Positions 1 through 8,221 of a stretch of DNA of 64,000 nucleotides are shown here, piece after piece; position 1 is the first letter of the stretch, and every line of letters starts with the position of its first letter. Location of the stretch: contig NZ_WTYW01000005.1 of the NCBI RefSeq assembly GCF_009827635.1, positions 1-64,000 on the forward strand. The letters are read 5' to 3'. The stretch is from Parapontixanthobacter aurantiacus. Its GTDB lineage: Bacteria > Pseudomonadota > Alphaproteobacteria > Sphingomonadales > Sphingomonadaceae. A program made the position numbers and the translations under genes. The notes below the pieces were generated by a model. It was not told the origin of the DNA and did not search any database. It saw only the letters and a program-made list of their open reading frames with translations.

Positions 1-173
1 AGTTCGTTGCTTACGTGCCGGAGGTAAAGCCCCTGTTTGAAACGGCGGGTATCTGGGATTGGATGGATGATGGTTTCATCGATGTGTCGAGCGGCAAGAA
101 CGCAGCAAAGCAGTTCATAGAAAGCTGCGGCAAGTTACGCTTCTGGAACCGCGAGAGCGTCAAGCAGGATTGA
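1..173 (+). CDS. C-terminal fragment of an unknown protein
   Basis: An open frame enters from the left edge (codons in phase from base 3) and ends at TGA 171-173. It encodes the last 56 residues of a protein whose start lies outside the window. The fragment has several aromatic and acidic residues (for example IWDWMDDGF) and a basic end, with no signal peptide, membrane segment or motif that I recognise. Base composition is lower in GC than in the core genes further right. No function is offered. Confidence 0.45.
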   Translation, partial: FVAYVPEVKPLFETAGIWDWMDDGFIDVSSGKNAAKQFIESCGKLRFWNRESVKQD

Positions 174-239
174 TCAGTCTCGTCGAGAAGGACTGGCGCA
201 AGGCGTCGGCGCGAGCCGAAGTCATGCATGCTTCTGAGC

Positions 240-614
240 CTATGATTTTTTCTGAACTCTGTGCAGATCAAGTCCACGCCGACCGCAGCATACGCTCCAC
301 AGGTCGTAGCGCCCTGCCTGGGTCGCCAGCTTGGCCTTGGCATAGCGGGTAAGCTAGGAAAGTCCCATAGGGGTGATGTTGCTAGGCCGGATCGTCAGGG
401 CGAGTACTTCGATATCGACCCCTTACTGGACTTTCTGAATCAGTTCGAGCGCGGCAACTGCGACACAAACCTCGGCGACGGTGTTCATCGTCCGGTCGGT
501 CACTCATCGTGGCAGTTGCTTCCAATCCGCCACGGCTCCGCCTAGCGCGTTGCGGACGACCGGAAGGAATGAAAGCAGCAAAATCTTGCCAAGGGCAATC
601 TCGCCCTCGCCCAT
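240..614 (-). pseudogene. Possible decayed coding frame downstream of the SDR fusion gene
   Basis: Immediately after the stop of the 617-3127 gene, an ATG at 614 opens one frame that stays protein-like for 375 bases. It is broken by in-frame stops at 504-506, 423-425 and 354-356 and closes at 240-242. The pieces read as ordinary protein (for example IALGKILLLSFLPVVRNALG, then VAEVCVAVAALELIQKVQ, then DIEVLALTIRPSNITPMG). The first piece alone would be a 36-residue hydrophobic peptide two bases after the upstream stop. I do not recognise a family. The rest of 174-616 shows no convincing gene. A chance open frame is the main alternative. Confidence 0.25.
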
Positions 615-616
615 GA

Positions 617-3127
617 CTAGCGAATGATCCGGTCCAGCGAACCGTAGCTTTCGACAATCCGTCCGCGTGGGAAGCTCAGCGCGGTGATGGCGAGCCCTCC
701 AGCAACGCTGACAGCCATATGTGCCATCGACCCGTCGTAGAAGAACGGAGCTGCTGCCAGCGCCAATCCGAGCGGGACGAGCGCGTAGCGCGCCGCCCGG
801 CACACCTCCGCCGCTGCAATCGCCATCACGGTAATTACCAGCGAGCCGAGCAGATGGTCCGCGTCGGCCAACGAACCTTCGGCTTCCAGCGTCAGACGGG
901 TGAACAGGAACGACAGGCCGATGACGCCCGCCAAGCACAGGTTCCACGGCAGGTTGACCGCGCCCGCCCACATCTCCTTCAGGATCGTCATGGGGCCGCG
1001 TTCGAATTCATGTTCGACCGGAGTGAGCCTGTCGCCGTCGTCGGTGTCGCCGAACAGCACGACGCGCAGCAGGCTCTTTCCGGCCTTTACCCGGCGCCGT
1101 ATGAAACTCATGCTCGCGGCCAGTTCGTCCACCGAATAGGGGATCTGGATCAGCATCGCCGCTGCGCCGATCAGGGCCAGCGTTGACCAAGTGCCGATCA
1201 CGATGGGCTGGATGATGATGAAGCCGATGGAAACGATGCCGAGCGGCACGATCATCAGACCGAAGGCCATCACCAGCCACGGCATGGTGCGCCAGCGCGC
1301 CCTGCTGCCGACGATGCCGGTAAGGATTTCCAGCATGTAAATATAGGCCCCCACGGCGCCGTCGGGGACGGGCCAAGCCTCGGAAACGCTGGAGGTGATG
1401 ATCTCCTCCGTGCCGTTCTGCGGGTCCGCCGCGGAGCCGGCGAAGAACGGCTCCCAAACGCCGTCGACGTGGCCCATCTGGTAGGCCGCCAGGTAGCGCG
1501 AAAACAACAGGCCGATGATAGCGAGCGCGATGATCGGCAGGCGCTGGGTCCAAGATGAAGGGTTGAAGCTCCACCCCGGCGGGATTTCGGGCTCTCTTCT
1601 GCGCGCCACGAGCGCCGTTCCCACTTCCGGCCGGGCGGCAATGGCCATGCCGAAGACCAGCGCGCCGACGAGCGTATCCGAAAGATAGGCGGTGGCGTTG
1701 GGCGTGACGAACAACACGGGCAGCGCCATTACCACCATCCCGATACCCGCAGACAGCCAGCGCGTGATGGCGAGGCGCCAGCTGAGCGAAGCGATCGCGG
1801 TCACCAGCAGCATTGCGCCGGCGCCGACTTCGGCCCAGGCGTAGAGAGGGTTCTCGATGCCGATCAGCGGCGGCTGCGTCATCAGCCAGAAGGCCAGCGC
1901 GATGTTGACGAAATGGGTCCAGCGGCTGGCGCGGTGCTGGGCGATGCGCGTCGCCTCGATCTCCTCGCGCATGACCTCGGGCTGCTGCACGTCCTCATCC
2001 TGCGCATCCTGCAGCCATTGCGGCGGGGTAATGCCGTTGCGCTCGTACCAGGAGACCGGATCGCGCTTTAGATTGGCCACCATCGCCGGAAGTTCGTCTT
2101 CCAGACGGTGCTTGGGATGCCAGCCGAGCCAGTCTTCCGCGCGCTTTATGTCGAGTGCGTAGTGATCGTCCGCCATCGAGATCATGAACGGCTGAATAAA
2201 CGGCTTCTCGCCCTGGTCGATGGCATCGGGGACAATCGGCTCGGCAGCGTTCTGCGCCGCGGCACCGACCTTGGCGACGGGTGCGGGCAGCTTTATGGTC
2301 TCCCATTCGCTTGCGCCGTGGATCAGTTCGCCGATACGGTCCTGCAAGGTGTCGTAGCCCGGCGCGAAAGGTTCGCCGACGAGGATCTCGGCGTCGGGCG
2401 GCAGCGTGCTGCGCCGTTCAACCGCGCGCTGCATCGCGTCGACCATGTCGTCGCGGTGAAGCATCGATTGCCCGGCGTTCAGCGGCCCGGAATAGAAATG
2501 GGACTGCAGGCTGCGCTCGTAGATTCGAGCGATTTGGTGGGAAAGCGTCGGGACGGCGCGCTCGCTGTCGTAGATGCCGGCAAGGCGCAGGATGGCGTAG
2601 GGCATCTGCGCCTCGGCGCGGATCAGGTCCTCCACCTTCTTCTTGGACCTGGGGTATTGCCAGCGCGGATCGAAAAGGGTTTGCTCGTCGATGCGTTCGC
2701 CCGGATCCTGCGGTTCGTGCACCAGCATGGTGCTGGCGTAGATGAACCGCTCGACCTCGAATCCGCCGAGAGCATTCAGCAGTTGGCGCGTACCTTCCAC
2801 GTTCACCTGATCGTACTTCGGGCTGGGTTCCCCGGAAAAATCGAAGAAGGCGACGAGGTGGATCACCGCGGCCACCTTTCGTCCATGCTTGTCGCCGATC
2901 TTCTCGAGCGCGGTCTTCATCGACTGTGGCGACGTTATGTCGATCTCGACGATGGGCGGGCCATCCTCATGGTCTTTGGAGCGATCCAGCCCCACCACGG
3001 TAAAATCCCTGGAAAAGGCCTTGCCCAGTGAACGCCCGATGTTGCCGTCCGCCCCGGTGATGAGGAGCAGGGGTTTCCCCTCGCTTGCGTCGGTTTGCTG
3101 CGTGTCGCCCAACTGCTGCGCTCCCAT
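617..3127 (-). CDS. NAD(P)-dependent SDR epimerase fused to a multi-pass membrane domain resembling VKOR-type proteins
   Basis: Residues 20-370 form an extended SDR (NAD-dependent epimerase/dehydratase) domain. It has the dinucleotide motif TGADGNIG near 24-31, a serine in YASTM near 133, and YPRSK (Tyr/Lys pair) near 159-163. A charged linker follows. From about 405 to the end there are roughly ten hydrophobic segments. The first part recalls SPW-type helices. The later part (MGHVDGVWEPFF near 552, AWPVPD near 585, RWRTMPW near 612) recalls membrane proteins of the vitamin K epoxide reductase family. Where those, as I remember them, carry a W-C-x-x-C pair, this protein reads WSTLA near 648-652, so the redox cysteines are absent. 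It lies divergently to the ASRT-like gene with about 64 bases between. Substrate unknown. The SDR call is firm; the VKOR resemblance is from memory. Confidence 0.8.
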   Translation of the reverse strand: MGAQQLGDTQQTDASEGKPLLLITGADGNIGRSLGKAFSRDFTVVGLDRSKDHEDGPPIVEIDITSPQSMKTALEKIGDKHGRKVAAVIHLVAFFDFSGEPSPKYDQVNVEGTRQLLNALGGFEVERFIYASTMLVHEPQDPGERIDEQTLFDPRWQYPRSKKKVEDLIRAEAQMPYAILRLAGIYDSERAVPTLSHQIARIYERSLQSHFYSGPLNAGQSMLHRDDMVDAMQRAVERRSTLPPDAEILVGEPFAPGYDTLQDRIGELIHGASEWETIKLPAPVAKVGAAAQNAAEPIVPDAIDQGEKPFIQPFMISMADDHYALDIKRAEDWLGWHPKHRLEDELPAMVANLKRDPVSWYERNGITPPQWLQDAQDEDVQQPEVMREEIEATRIAQHRASRWTHFVNIALAFWLMTQPPLIGIENPLYAWAEVGAGAMLLVTAIASLSWRLAITRWLSAGIGMVVMALPVLFVTPNATAYLSDTLVGALVFGMAIAARPEVGTALVARRREPEIPPGWSFNPSSWTQRLPIIALAIIGLLFSRYLAAYQMGHVDGVWEPFFAGSAADPQNGTEEIITSSVSEAWPVPDGAVGAYIYMLEILTGIVGSRARWRTMPWLVMAFGLMIVPLGIVSIGFIIIQPIVIGTWSTLALIGAAAMLIQIPYSVDELAASMSFIRRRVKAGKSLLRVVLFGDTDDGDRLTPVEHEFERGPMTILKEMWAGAVNLPWNLCLAGVIGLSFLFTRLTLEAEGSLADADHLLGSLVITVMAIAAAEVCRAARYALVPLGLALAAAPFFYDGSMAHMAVSVAGGLAITALSFPRGRIVESYGSLDRIIR

Positions 3128-3191
3128 GTTGTTCTACAGGTCAATCGCCTGCACGCCGAAGTGTTTCAAAGTTTGCGGAACTATTGCCCAC

Positions 3192-3578
3192 ATGATGCGC
3201 TCGACAAAGATGACCGAGATTGGCAAAAGACGCTGGGCCATCGCGGAAGGATACATTCCCCCCGGCAGCGCGGACCCCGACGACCCCGCCCTGGTGAGCC
3301 ACGAAACCGCCTGTATCCTCAACACCGGCGACGAGGATGCCAACGTAAGCGTGACCATCTATTGCAAGGATCGTGAACCTGCGGGCCCCTACAGGCTGGT
3401 CGTGGGTGCGCGTCGCACCCTGCACCTTCGTTTCAAGGACCTCAAGGAACCAGTCCCGCGCGACACCGATTACGCCAGTGTGGTCGAATCCGACATGCCA
3501 ATCGTCGTCCAGCATACGCGGCTCGATTGCCGGCGCAGCGAGGTCGCACTGCTCTCGACAATGGCGTTCGGCTCATGA
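3192..3578 (+). CDS. ASRT-family protein (sensory rhodopsin transducer homologue)
   Basis: This soluble protein of about 122-128 residues matches my recollection of the Anabaena sensory rhodopsin transducer along its whole length. Shared blocks include RWAIAEGYIPPG, SHETACILNTGDEDA, GPYRLVVGARRT, DTDYASV and PIVVQHTRLD. The family forms a beta-rich homotetramer. In Anabaena it relays a signal from a rhodopsin, and the wider superfamily has been proposed to bind small molecules. No rhodopsin gene is in this window, so a light role is not implied. Possible starts are ATG at 3192, 3195 or 3210, and the last aligns best with the Anabaena protein. The stop overlaps the next gene by four bases (ATGA), so the two are probably translated together. 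Confidence 0.88.
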   Translation: MMRSTKMTEIGKRRWAIAEGYIPPGSADPDDPALVSHETACILNTGDEDANVSVTIYCKDREPAGPYRLVVGARRTLHLRFKDLKEPVPRDTDYASVVESDMPIVVQHTRLDCRRSEVALLSTMAFGS

Positions 3579-4375
3579 GCGGTAATCTCACGGGTCGCGC
3601 GGCGCTGGTCACGGGCGGTGATACCGGCATCGGTGAAGCGATCTCGCGCGAATTGGCGACGCGCGGCGCTAACGTGGCGATCAATTGGCACAGCGAAGCC
3701 GGACCCGCCGAGGAGCTGGCGGACGAAATCTCCCGCGGCGGCACCAAGGCCTTCGGCATCGGTGGCGACGTTTCCAGGGAGGAGGACGCCTCCCGGCTCG
3801 TGGAGGAAACCGTGGCCCGCCTCGGAAGGATCGACATCCTCGTTTCCAACGCGGGCATCCAGATCGATGCCCCTGCGCTGGAGATGAAGGCGGACGAGTT
3901 CCGCAAGGTCATTGAAGTGAACCTGACGGGGCAATTCCTGGTCGCCCGCACGGCGGCGAAGCATTTCATCGAACAGGGCGTGGACGAAGGCCGATGCAAT
4001 GCCGGCGTGATCGTGTGCATGAGCTCGGTGCACGATACGGTGCCGTGGGCCGGTCACGCCAACTATGCCGCTGCCAAGGGGGGTGTGAACATGCTGATGA
4101 AGACGCTGGCGCAGGAATTCGCCGAGCACCGCATTCGTGTGGTCGGCATCTCGCCAGGTGCGATCAAGACCGACATCAACCGCCAGGTCTGGAGCGACGC
4201 GGGGCAGGCGGCAAAGCTTCGCGAATTGATACCCTACGGACGAATCGGCGAGGTGGAGGATGTGGCGAAGCCGGTCGGCTGGCTGTGCAGCGACGAGGCG
4301 GACTACGTCACCGGGACCACGCTCTACGTCGATGGCGGTATGACGCTCTATCCGGGGTTCATCGGCAACGGGTGA
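3575..4375 (+). CDS. SDR family oxidoreductase, glucose 1-dehydrogenase-like
   Basis: This 266-residue classical SDR is likely an NAD(P)-dependent sugar or polyol dehydrogenase in the cytosol. It has the cofactor motif TGGDTGIG near 13-20, SNAG near 90, the catalytic serine in MSSV, and the Tyr/Lys pair in NYAAAKGG. The carboxy end carries IPYGRIGEVEDVA and VDGGMTLYPGF, features of Bacillus-type glucose 1-dehydrogenases. The start at 3575 is set by the ATGA overlap with the ASRT-like gene. The longer frame upstream only repeats that gene's sequence in another phase. It ends five bases before the convergent GH13 gene. Cofactor and substrate cannot be read with certainty. Confidence 0.88.
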   Translation: MSGNLTGRAALVTGGDTGIGEAISRELATRGANVAINWHSEAGPAEELADEISRGGTKAFGIGGDVSREEDASRLVEETVARLGRIDILVSNAGIQIDAPALEMKADEFRKVIEVNLTGQFLVARTAAKHFIEQGVDEGRCNAGVIVCMSSVHDTVPWAGHANYAAAKGGVNMLMKTLAQEFAEHRIRVVGISPGAIKTDINRQVWSDAGQAAKLRELIPYGRIGEVEDVAKPVGWLCSDEADYVTGTTLYVDGGMTLYPGFIGNG

Positions 4376-4379
4376 ACGA

Positions 4380-6071
4380 TCAGTCGGCCGAACGCTGCGG
4401 AACGTCGGCTGCCGGGCCGTCCTCTGCAATCATGTCCTCAAGTCCGCCCAGACGGAACCAGCGATAGCCGTACGGCTCCAGCACCAGATCGAAACTGCCA
4501 TCCTCGTCCGGCGAAATGGTGCGGTTGGTTTGCAGGCACACCAGGGCACGACCCGCTGCCTCGCCGTCGTGAACGTCGATGGAGAACTCCACTTTCCGGT
4601 CGGAGACGTTGTGCGTGAACACTGAGATGCGACCTTCGTGGGCGTAGCGCATGGCGAGGATGTGGCCTTCCGTATCGAGGATGGAGAAGCTGCCGTGGCC
4701 GATCTCGGTCAGTTCCTTGCGCATTCTCAGTATGCGTTCGGTCCAGCGCAGGAAGGAGCTCTCGCTCGCCCGTTGCATCGCCACATTTACCTTGCGGTAG
4801 CCATACGGCCCATGGTCGATCACCGGACGAACAGGGTCGTCGTTGGCCGTGAAGCCGGCGTTTTTTTCCGCCGACCATTGCATCGGCGTACGCGCCGCCT
4901 CGCGCTCGGGCAGCGACAGGTCCTCGCCCATGCCGATCTCGTCGCCATAACGGATTACCGGAGTGCCCGGCATTGTCAGCATCAGCGAATAGGCAAGTTC
5001 CAGCTTCGCCCGATTGCCGCCCAGCATGGGCGCCAGCCTGCGGCGGATACCTCGCTCGTATAGCTGCATGTCCTCTTCCGGACCGAAAGCGGCGAACACG
5101 GCTTCCCTCTGATTGTCGGGCAGTCTGCCGATATCGAGTTCGTCGTGATTGCGAAGGAAGTGCGCCCACTGCGCCGTTGCCGGAACGTCGCGCGATGCTT
5201 TCAGCTTTTCCCGCAGCGGCATGGTGTCCGCGCTGGCCAGCGCATAGAACAGCGTCTGGTTGACCGGGAAGTTGAACATCATCTGCAACCGGTCGCCTGC
5301 CTTCCCGAAATAGCGCTGGCAATCCTGCGGCGGAATGTTCGCCTCTGCCAGGAACACCGCGTCCCCCTTGCGCCATTGGGCGAATTCGCGCAGCCGCCGG
5401 AGGAATTCGAAGGCCGGTTCTGGGTCCTTAACGTTGATGCCGTCCTCCGCGATCAGGAAAGGCACGGCATCGACGCGGAAGCCCGATATTCCCAGCTCCA
5501 ACCAGAAGCCGACAATTTTCAGTAATTCCGCCCGCACCTCGGGATTGGCGAGGTTCAGGTCCGGCTGAAAATCGTAGAATTTGTGAAAGTAGTATGCCTG
5601 TGCATGGCGGTTCCACGTCCAGGTCGTTTCCTGCACGCCGGGAAAGATCATTCCACGGTCGGCATTCGCCGGTCTTTCCTTCGCCCAAATGTAGAAATCG
5701 CGGTACTTGCATTCCTTGTCGGTAATCGCCGCTTTGAACCATGGATGATCGGTGGAGGTGTGGTTGAGCACCAGGTCCATCATTACCCGAATTCCGCGCT
5801 GGCGGCACGCTTGGGTAAACTCCACGAAATCACCCAGCGTGCCGTAGCGCGGATCGACACCGTAGTAGTCGGCCACATCGTATCCGTGGTCGCGGCGGGG
5901 AGAAGGGTGGAACGGCATAAGCCAGATCGCCGAGACTCCTAGACCCTGCAGATAGTCCACCCGGTCCAGCAGTCCGGCGAAATCCCCAACGCCGTCACCG
6001 TTCGAATCGAGATAGCTATCGAGCGAGAGCGAATAGATGATGGCGTTCTTGTACCAGCGATCCTCAATCAC
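4380..6071 (-). CDS. GH13 alpha-amylase family enzyme, trehalose-synthase-like
   Basis: A 563-residue GH13 protein, a (beta/alpha)8 enzyme acting on alpha-glucosides. The opening DRWYKNAIIYSLSLDSY, GDGVGDFAGL and WLMPFHPSP, and the absence of a signal peptide, resemble trehalose synthase (maltose alpha-glucosyltransferase, isomerising maltose and trehalose). Catalytic residues are visible: nucleophile Asp in GFRVDA near 201, acid/base Glu in LAEAN near 243, and transition-state Asp in RNHDE near 310. A short beta domain follows, ending GYRWFRL. The start overlaps the upstream alpha-glucosidase stop by four bases (ATGA), so the pair is one transcript. Plain alpha-amylase or sucrose-phosphorylase-like activity is an alternative, so I give no gene symbol. 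Confidence 0.85.
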   Translation of the reverse strand: MIEDRWYKNAIIYSLSLDSYLDSNGDGVGDFAGLLDRVDYLQGLGVSAIWLMPFHPSPRRDHGYDVADYYGVDPRYGTLGDFVEFTQACRQRGIRVMMDLVLNHTSTDHPWFKAAITDKECKYRDFYIWAKERPANADRGMIFPGVQETTWTWNRHAQAYYFHKFYDFQPDLNLANPEVRAELLKIVGFWLELGISGFRVDAVPFLIAEDGINVKDPEPAFEFLRRLREFAQWRKGDAVFLAEANIPPQDCQRYFGKAGDRLQMMFNFPVNQTLFYALASADTMPLREKLKASRDVPATAQWAHFLRNHDELDIGRLPDNQREAVFAAFGPEEDMQLYERGIRRRLAPMLGGNRAKLELAYSLMLTMPGTPVIRYGDEIGMGEDLSLPEREAARTPMQWSAEKNAGFTANDDPVRPVIDHGPYGYRKVNVAMQRASESSFLRWTERILRMRKELTEIGHGSFSILDTEGHILAMRYAHEGRISVFTHNVSDRKVEFSIDVHDGEAAGRALVCLQTNRTISPDEDGSFDLVLEPYGYRWFRLGGLEDMIAEDGPAADVPQRSAD

Positions 6072-7693
6072 GAGCGGTTCTCCCCACCCCGCACGATCAC
6101 GCCCGCGCCGGGCCTTAGTGTAATAGCGGCGGCATCCTGCTCTGGCGGGTTGTCAACCTCTTCCGACGAGAAGACCACCGTGCCACCGCGGTAGGAATCA
6201 GGGAGAGGGGGAGCGGCTACGGGATCGTCGGAAAAGTTCAGCAGCACAAGCAGTCGCTCCTTGTCCAGTACACGCTCGTATGCAAACATCGTTTCGCCCA
6301 CGTGGATTTCGCGATATGCACCGTCGCGCAGCGCCGGCTCGTTCTTCCGGAAGGCAAGCAACCGCTTGTATAGGCGCAGAAGGGAGCCCGGCTGCTCGTC
6401 CAGTTGAGCGACATTGCGCTCACGCCAGTCCTGCGACAGCGGCAACCAGGGTTGGGTTCCGGAAAAGCCCGCGTTCTCCTTGCTCGACCATTGCATCGGC
6501 GTACGCGCCTTGTCTCGGTTGAAGCTGGCATCCGGCTCCTGCCTTGCCCAGGGATCCTGTATGCGGTCGGGTGGGATATCCACTTCGGCGAGACCGATCT
6601 CATCGCCGTAATAAAGCGTCGGAGTGCCGCGCAGGGTTAGCAGCAGCATGGCGGCGATCCCCGCCTGCCGCGCGCCTGCCCGCGCGGCGATGCGCGGCTG
6701 GTCGTGGTTGCTCAGCACCCAGTTCGGCCAGCCCCCTTCGGGCAGCGCCGCCTCGTACTCCTTCACCAGACCGGCAATCTTCTTGGGTTCCCACTGGCAT
6801 TGCAGTAGCTGGAAATTGAACGGCAGGTGCACGCCGCTCTCTCCGCTCTCGCCGTAGTATCGCACCATCCGCTCCAGCGGCAGGTAGATTTCTCCGATCA
6901 TCAGACGATTGTCGTACTCCTCGATCACGTCGCGCATCTGCGCCACCAGGTCGTGGATTTCGGGCTGGTCTGCCGAGTGGACCTGCAGGTTCTTCTCGAT
7001 CTCCGGCTGACCGGGACGGTACTCGGGGTTCGGCGGATTGTCGCGGAACTCTGCATCCTTGATGAGATGCCAGATGACGTCAACGCGGAACCCGTCCACC
7101 CCCTTGTCGAGCCAAAATCTAAGGACGTCGAACATAGCGGAGCGAACCTCGGGATTGCGCCAGTTGAGATCGGGCTGCGAGGCGAGGAATGCGTGATAGT
7201 AATATTGCCCCGTGCGTTCGTCAAACTCCCAAGCAGAACCGCCGAAGTTGCTGATCCAGTTGTTCGGCGGGCCGCCGTCGGGGGCCGGGTCTTTCCAAAT
7301 GTACCAGTTGCGCTTGGCGTTGGTTCGCGAACCCCGGCTTTCCCTGAACCACTCGTGCCTGTCGGACGTGTGATTGGGCACGAAATCTAACACTAGCTTC
7401 AACCCATGAGAATGGGCCGCGTTCAGTAAGGCGTCGAAGTCGTCCATCGTCCCGAAAAGCGGATCGATGCTGCGATAATCCGCTACATCGTATCCGAAAT
7501 CATCCATCGGAGAAGCGAAGATTGGCGAAAGCCAGAAGCAGTCGACTCCAAGTTCGGCGATGTAGGGGAGTCGGGCAAGGATGCCGGGCAAATCCCCTAC
7601 GCCGTCCGCGTCGCAGTCCTGATAGGAACGGGGGTAGATTTGGTAGATGGTTTCATCACGCCACCAGACTGGTTCTCGACGGAGACTTCCCAT
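6068..7693 (-). CDS. GH13 alpha-glucosidase
   Basis: A roughly 541-residue cytosolic GH13 enzyme that should hydrolyse (or transfer) terminal alpha-glucosyl residues from maltose or isomaltose-type oligosaccharides. Seen in order: VWWRDETIYQIYPRSY, GVGDLPGI, DFVPNHTS, the nucleophile Asp in GFRVDV, the acid/base Glu in IGEIY, and the Asp in SNHDQPR. These are oligo-1,6-glucosidase/alpha-glucosidase signatures. The frame extends to 7720, but the ATG at 7693 (MGSLRREP) best fits the family start; neither has a clear ribosome site. It is the first gene of a two-gene unit with the trehalose-synthase-like gene. Together they suggest interconversion and use of maltose/trehalose, perhaps as a compatible solute. 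Confidence 0.87.
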   Translation of the reverse strand: MGSLRREPVWWRDETIYQIYPRSYQDCDADGVGDLPGILARLPYIAELGVDCFWLSPIFASPMDDFGYDVADYRSIDPLFGTMDDFDALLNAAHSHGLKLVLDFVPNHTSDRHEWFRESRGSRTNAKRNWYIWKDPAPDGGPPNNWISNFGGSAWEFDERTGQYYYHAFLASQPDLNWRNPEVRSAMFDVLRFWLDKGVDGFRVDVIWHLIKDAEFRDNPPNPEYRPGQPEIEKNLQVHSADQPEIHDLVAQMRDVIEEYDNRLMIGEIYLPLERMVRYYGESGESGVHLPFNFQLLQCQWEPKKIAGLVKEYEAALPEGGWPNWVLSNHDQPRIAARAGARQAGIAAMLLLTLRGTPTLYYGDEIGLAEVDIPPDRIQDPWARQEPDASFNRDKARTPMQWSSKENAGFSGTQPWLPLSQDWRERNVAQLDEQPGSLLRLYKRLLAFRKNEPALRDGAYREIHVGETMFAYERVLDKERLLVLLNFSDDPVAAPPLPDSYRGGTVVFSSEEVDNPPEQDAAAITLRPGAGVIVRGGENRS

Positions 7694-7920
7694 ATTCATG
7701 CAATGGCACGTTACTAGCAATGTTCCGCAGCACCGTCAGACGCGTCTTTGGTACAGTCAGCGAACAAGACCTAGATGGGCCCTCGCATATTGCGTAGCTG
7801 ACGCTCGTATCGGTATCCTCGGCAAGCGAACTGTGTTGCGATCGCTTGGCAGTGTTATAGAGAGATCATCTGCTAATCATCCCAGAGGCGGACGTTAGCC
7901 TCGACCAACTCGGGCGCCAA

Positions 7921-8040
7921 CTACGGCCAGATATCTGCGTTCTCAGCCAGACTGAGGGCAACTTCTATGTTCGCGCCGATATAGCGAACGGTGTTCTCAA
8001 TCTTCGAACGCTGATACCGGGCCGTCAGTCCGCTTTTAGG
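7921..8040 (-). pseudogene. C-terminal remnant of a tyrosine recombinase (integrase)
   Basis: The last 35 or so codons of a minus-strand frame ending at 7921 read KIENTVRYIGANIEVALSLAE and then NADIWP. This closely resembles the extreme C-terminus of phage/transposon tyrosine recombinases, where the family pattern is H-(S/T)-KIE-(S/N)-TVRYLG followed by -(E/D)-DAL-x-(L/I)-AE. The catalytic tyrosine would be the Y of TVRY. Upstream of this the frame (to 8142) loses similarity: there is no Arg-His catalytic box and no LLGH segment. It is therefore a fragment, not a working enzyme. It suggests an old integration event. A short match by chance cannot be fully excluded. Confidence 0.55.
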
Positions 8041-8168
8041 TTCATGGCTTTGGTGATCTGATTGGATGCTCAATCTTATGACCGTTATTGAAATGAGTTT
8101 TCTGAAAGAGGTCGTATCTGAGCCTGATTGGACCAGTATCAATCTATGTTAAGGCTTTGACCTTTCTA

Positions 8169-8194
8169 GGAACTATCTTTTGTACCACCGGCTT
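8169..8194 (+). promoter_or_regulatory. Candidate EcfG (general stress sigma factor) promoter
   Basis: GGAAC at 8169-8173, then 17 bases, then GCTT at 8191-8194. The alphaproteobacterial general-stress consensus is GGAAC-N16/17-cGTT, so the -35 is exact and the -10 matches only in part. It lies about 27 bases before the start codon of the first stress-operon gene, which is where a promoter would be expected. Confidence 0.3.
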
Positions 8195-8221
8195 AATCCT
8201 CAATCGTTGAGGAGATTGAAC

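Larger units (their letters stand above)
7694..8221. other. Non-coding, AT-richer stretch between the GH13 operon and the stress operon
   Basis: About 530 bases without an intact gene. The base composition is visibly poorer in G and C than the genes on either side. It holds the upstream region of the minus-strand GH13 pair, a decayed integrase end (separate entry) and the promoter and leader of the 8222 gene. No direct repeats or insertion-sequence ends were noticed. Confidence 0.6.

Noticed and set aside
181-196. Possible att copy of the tRNA-Leu 3' end near the left edge
   Set aside because: Only about twelve bases are shared (GTCGAGAA and GACT) with an inserted base. That is too short and imperfect to claim a direct repeat.
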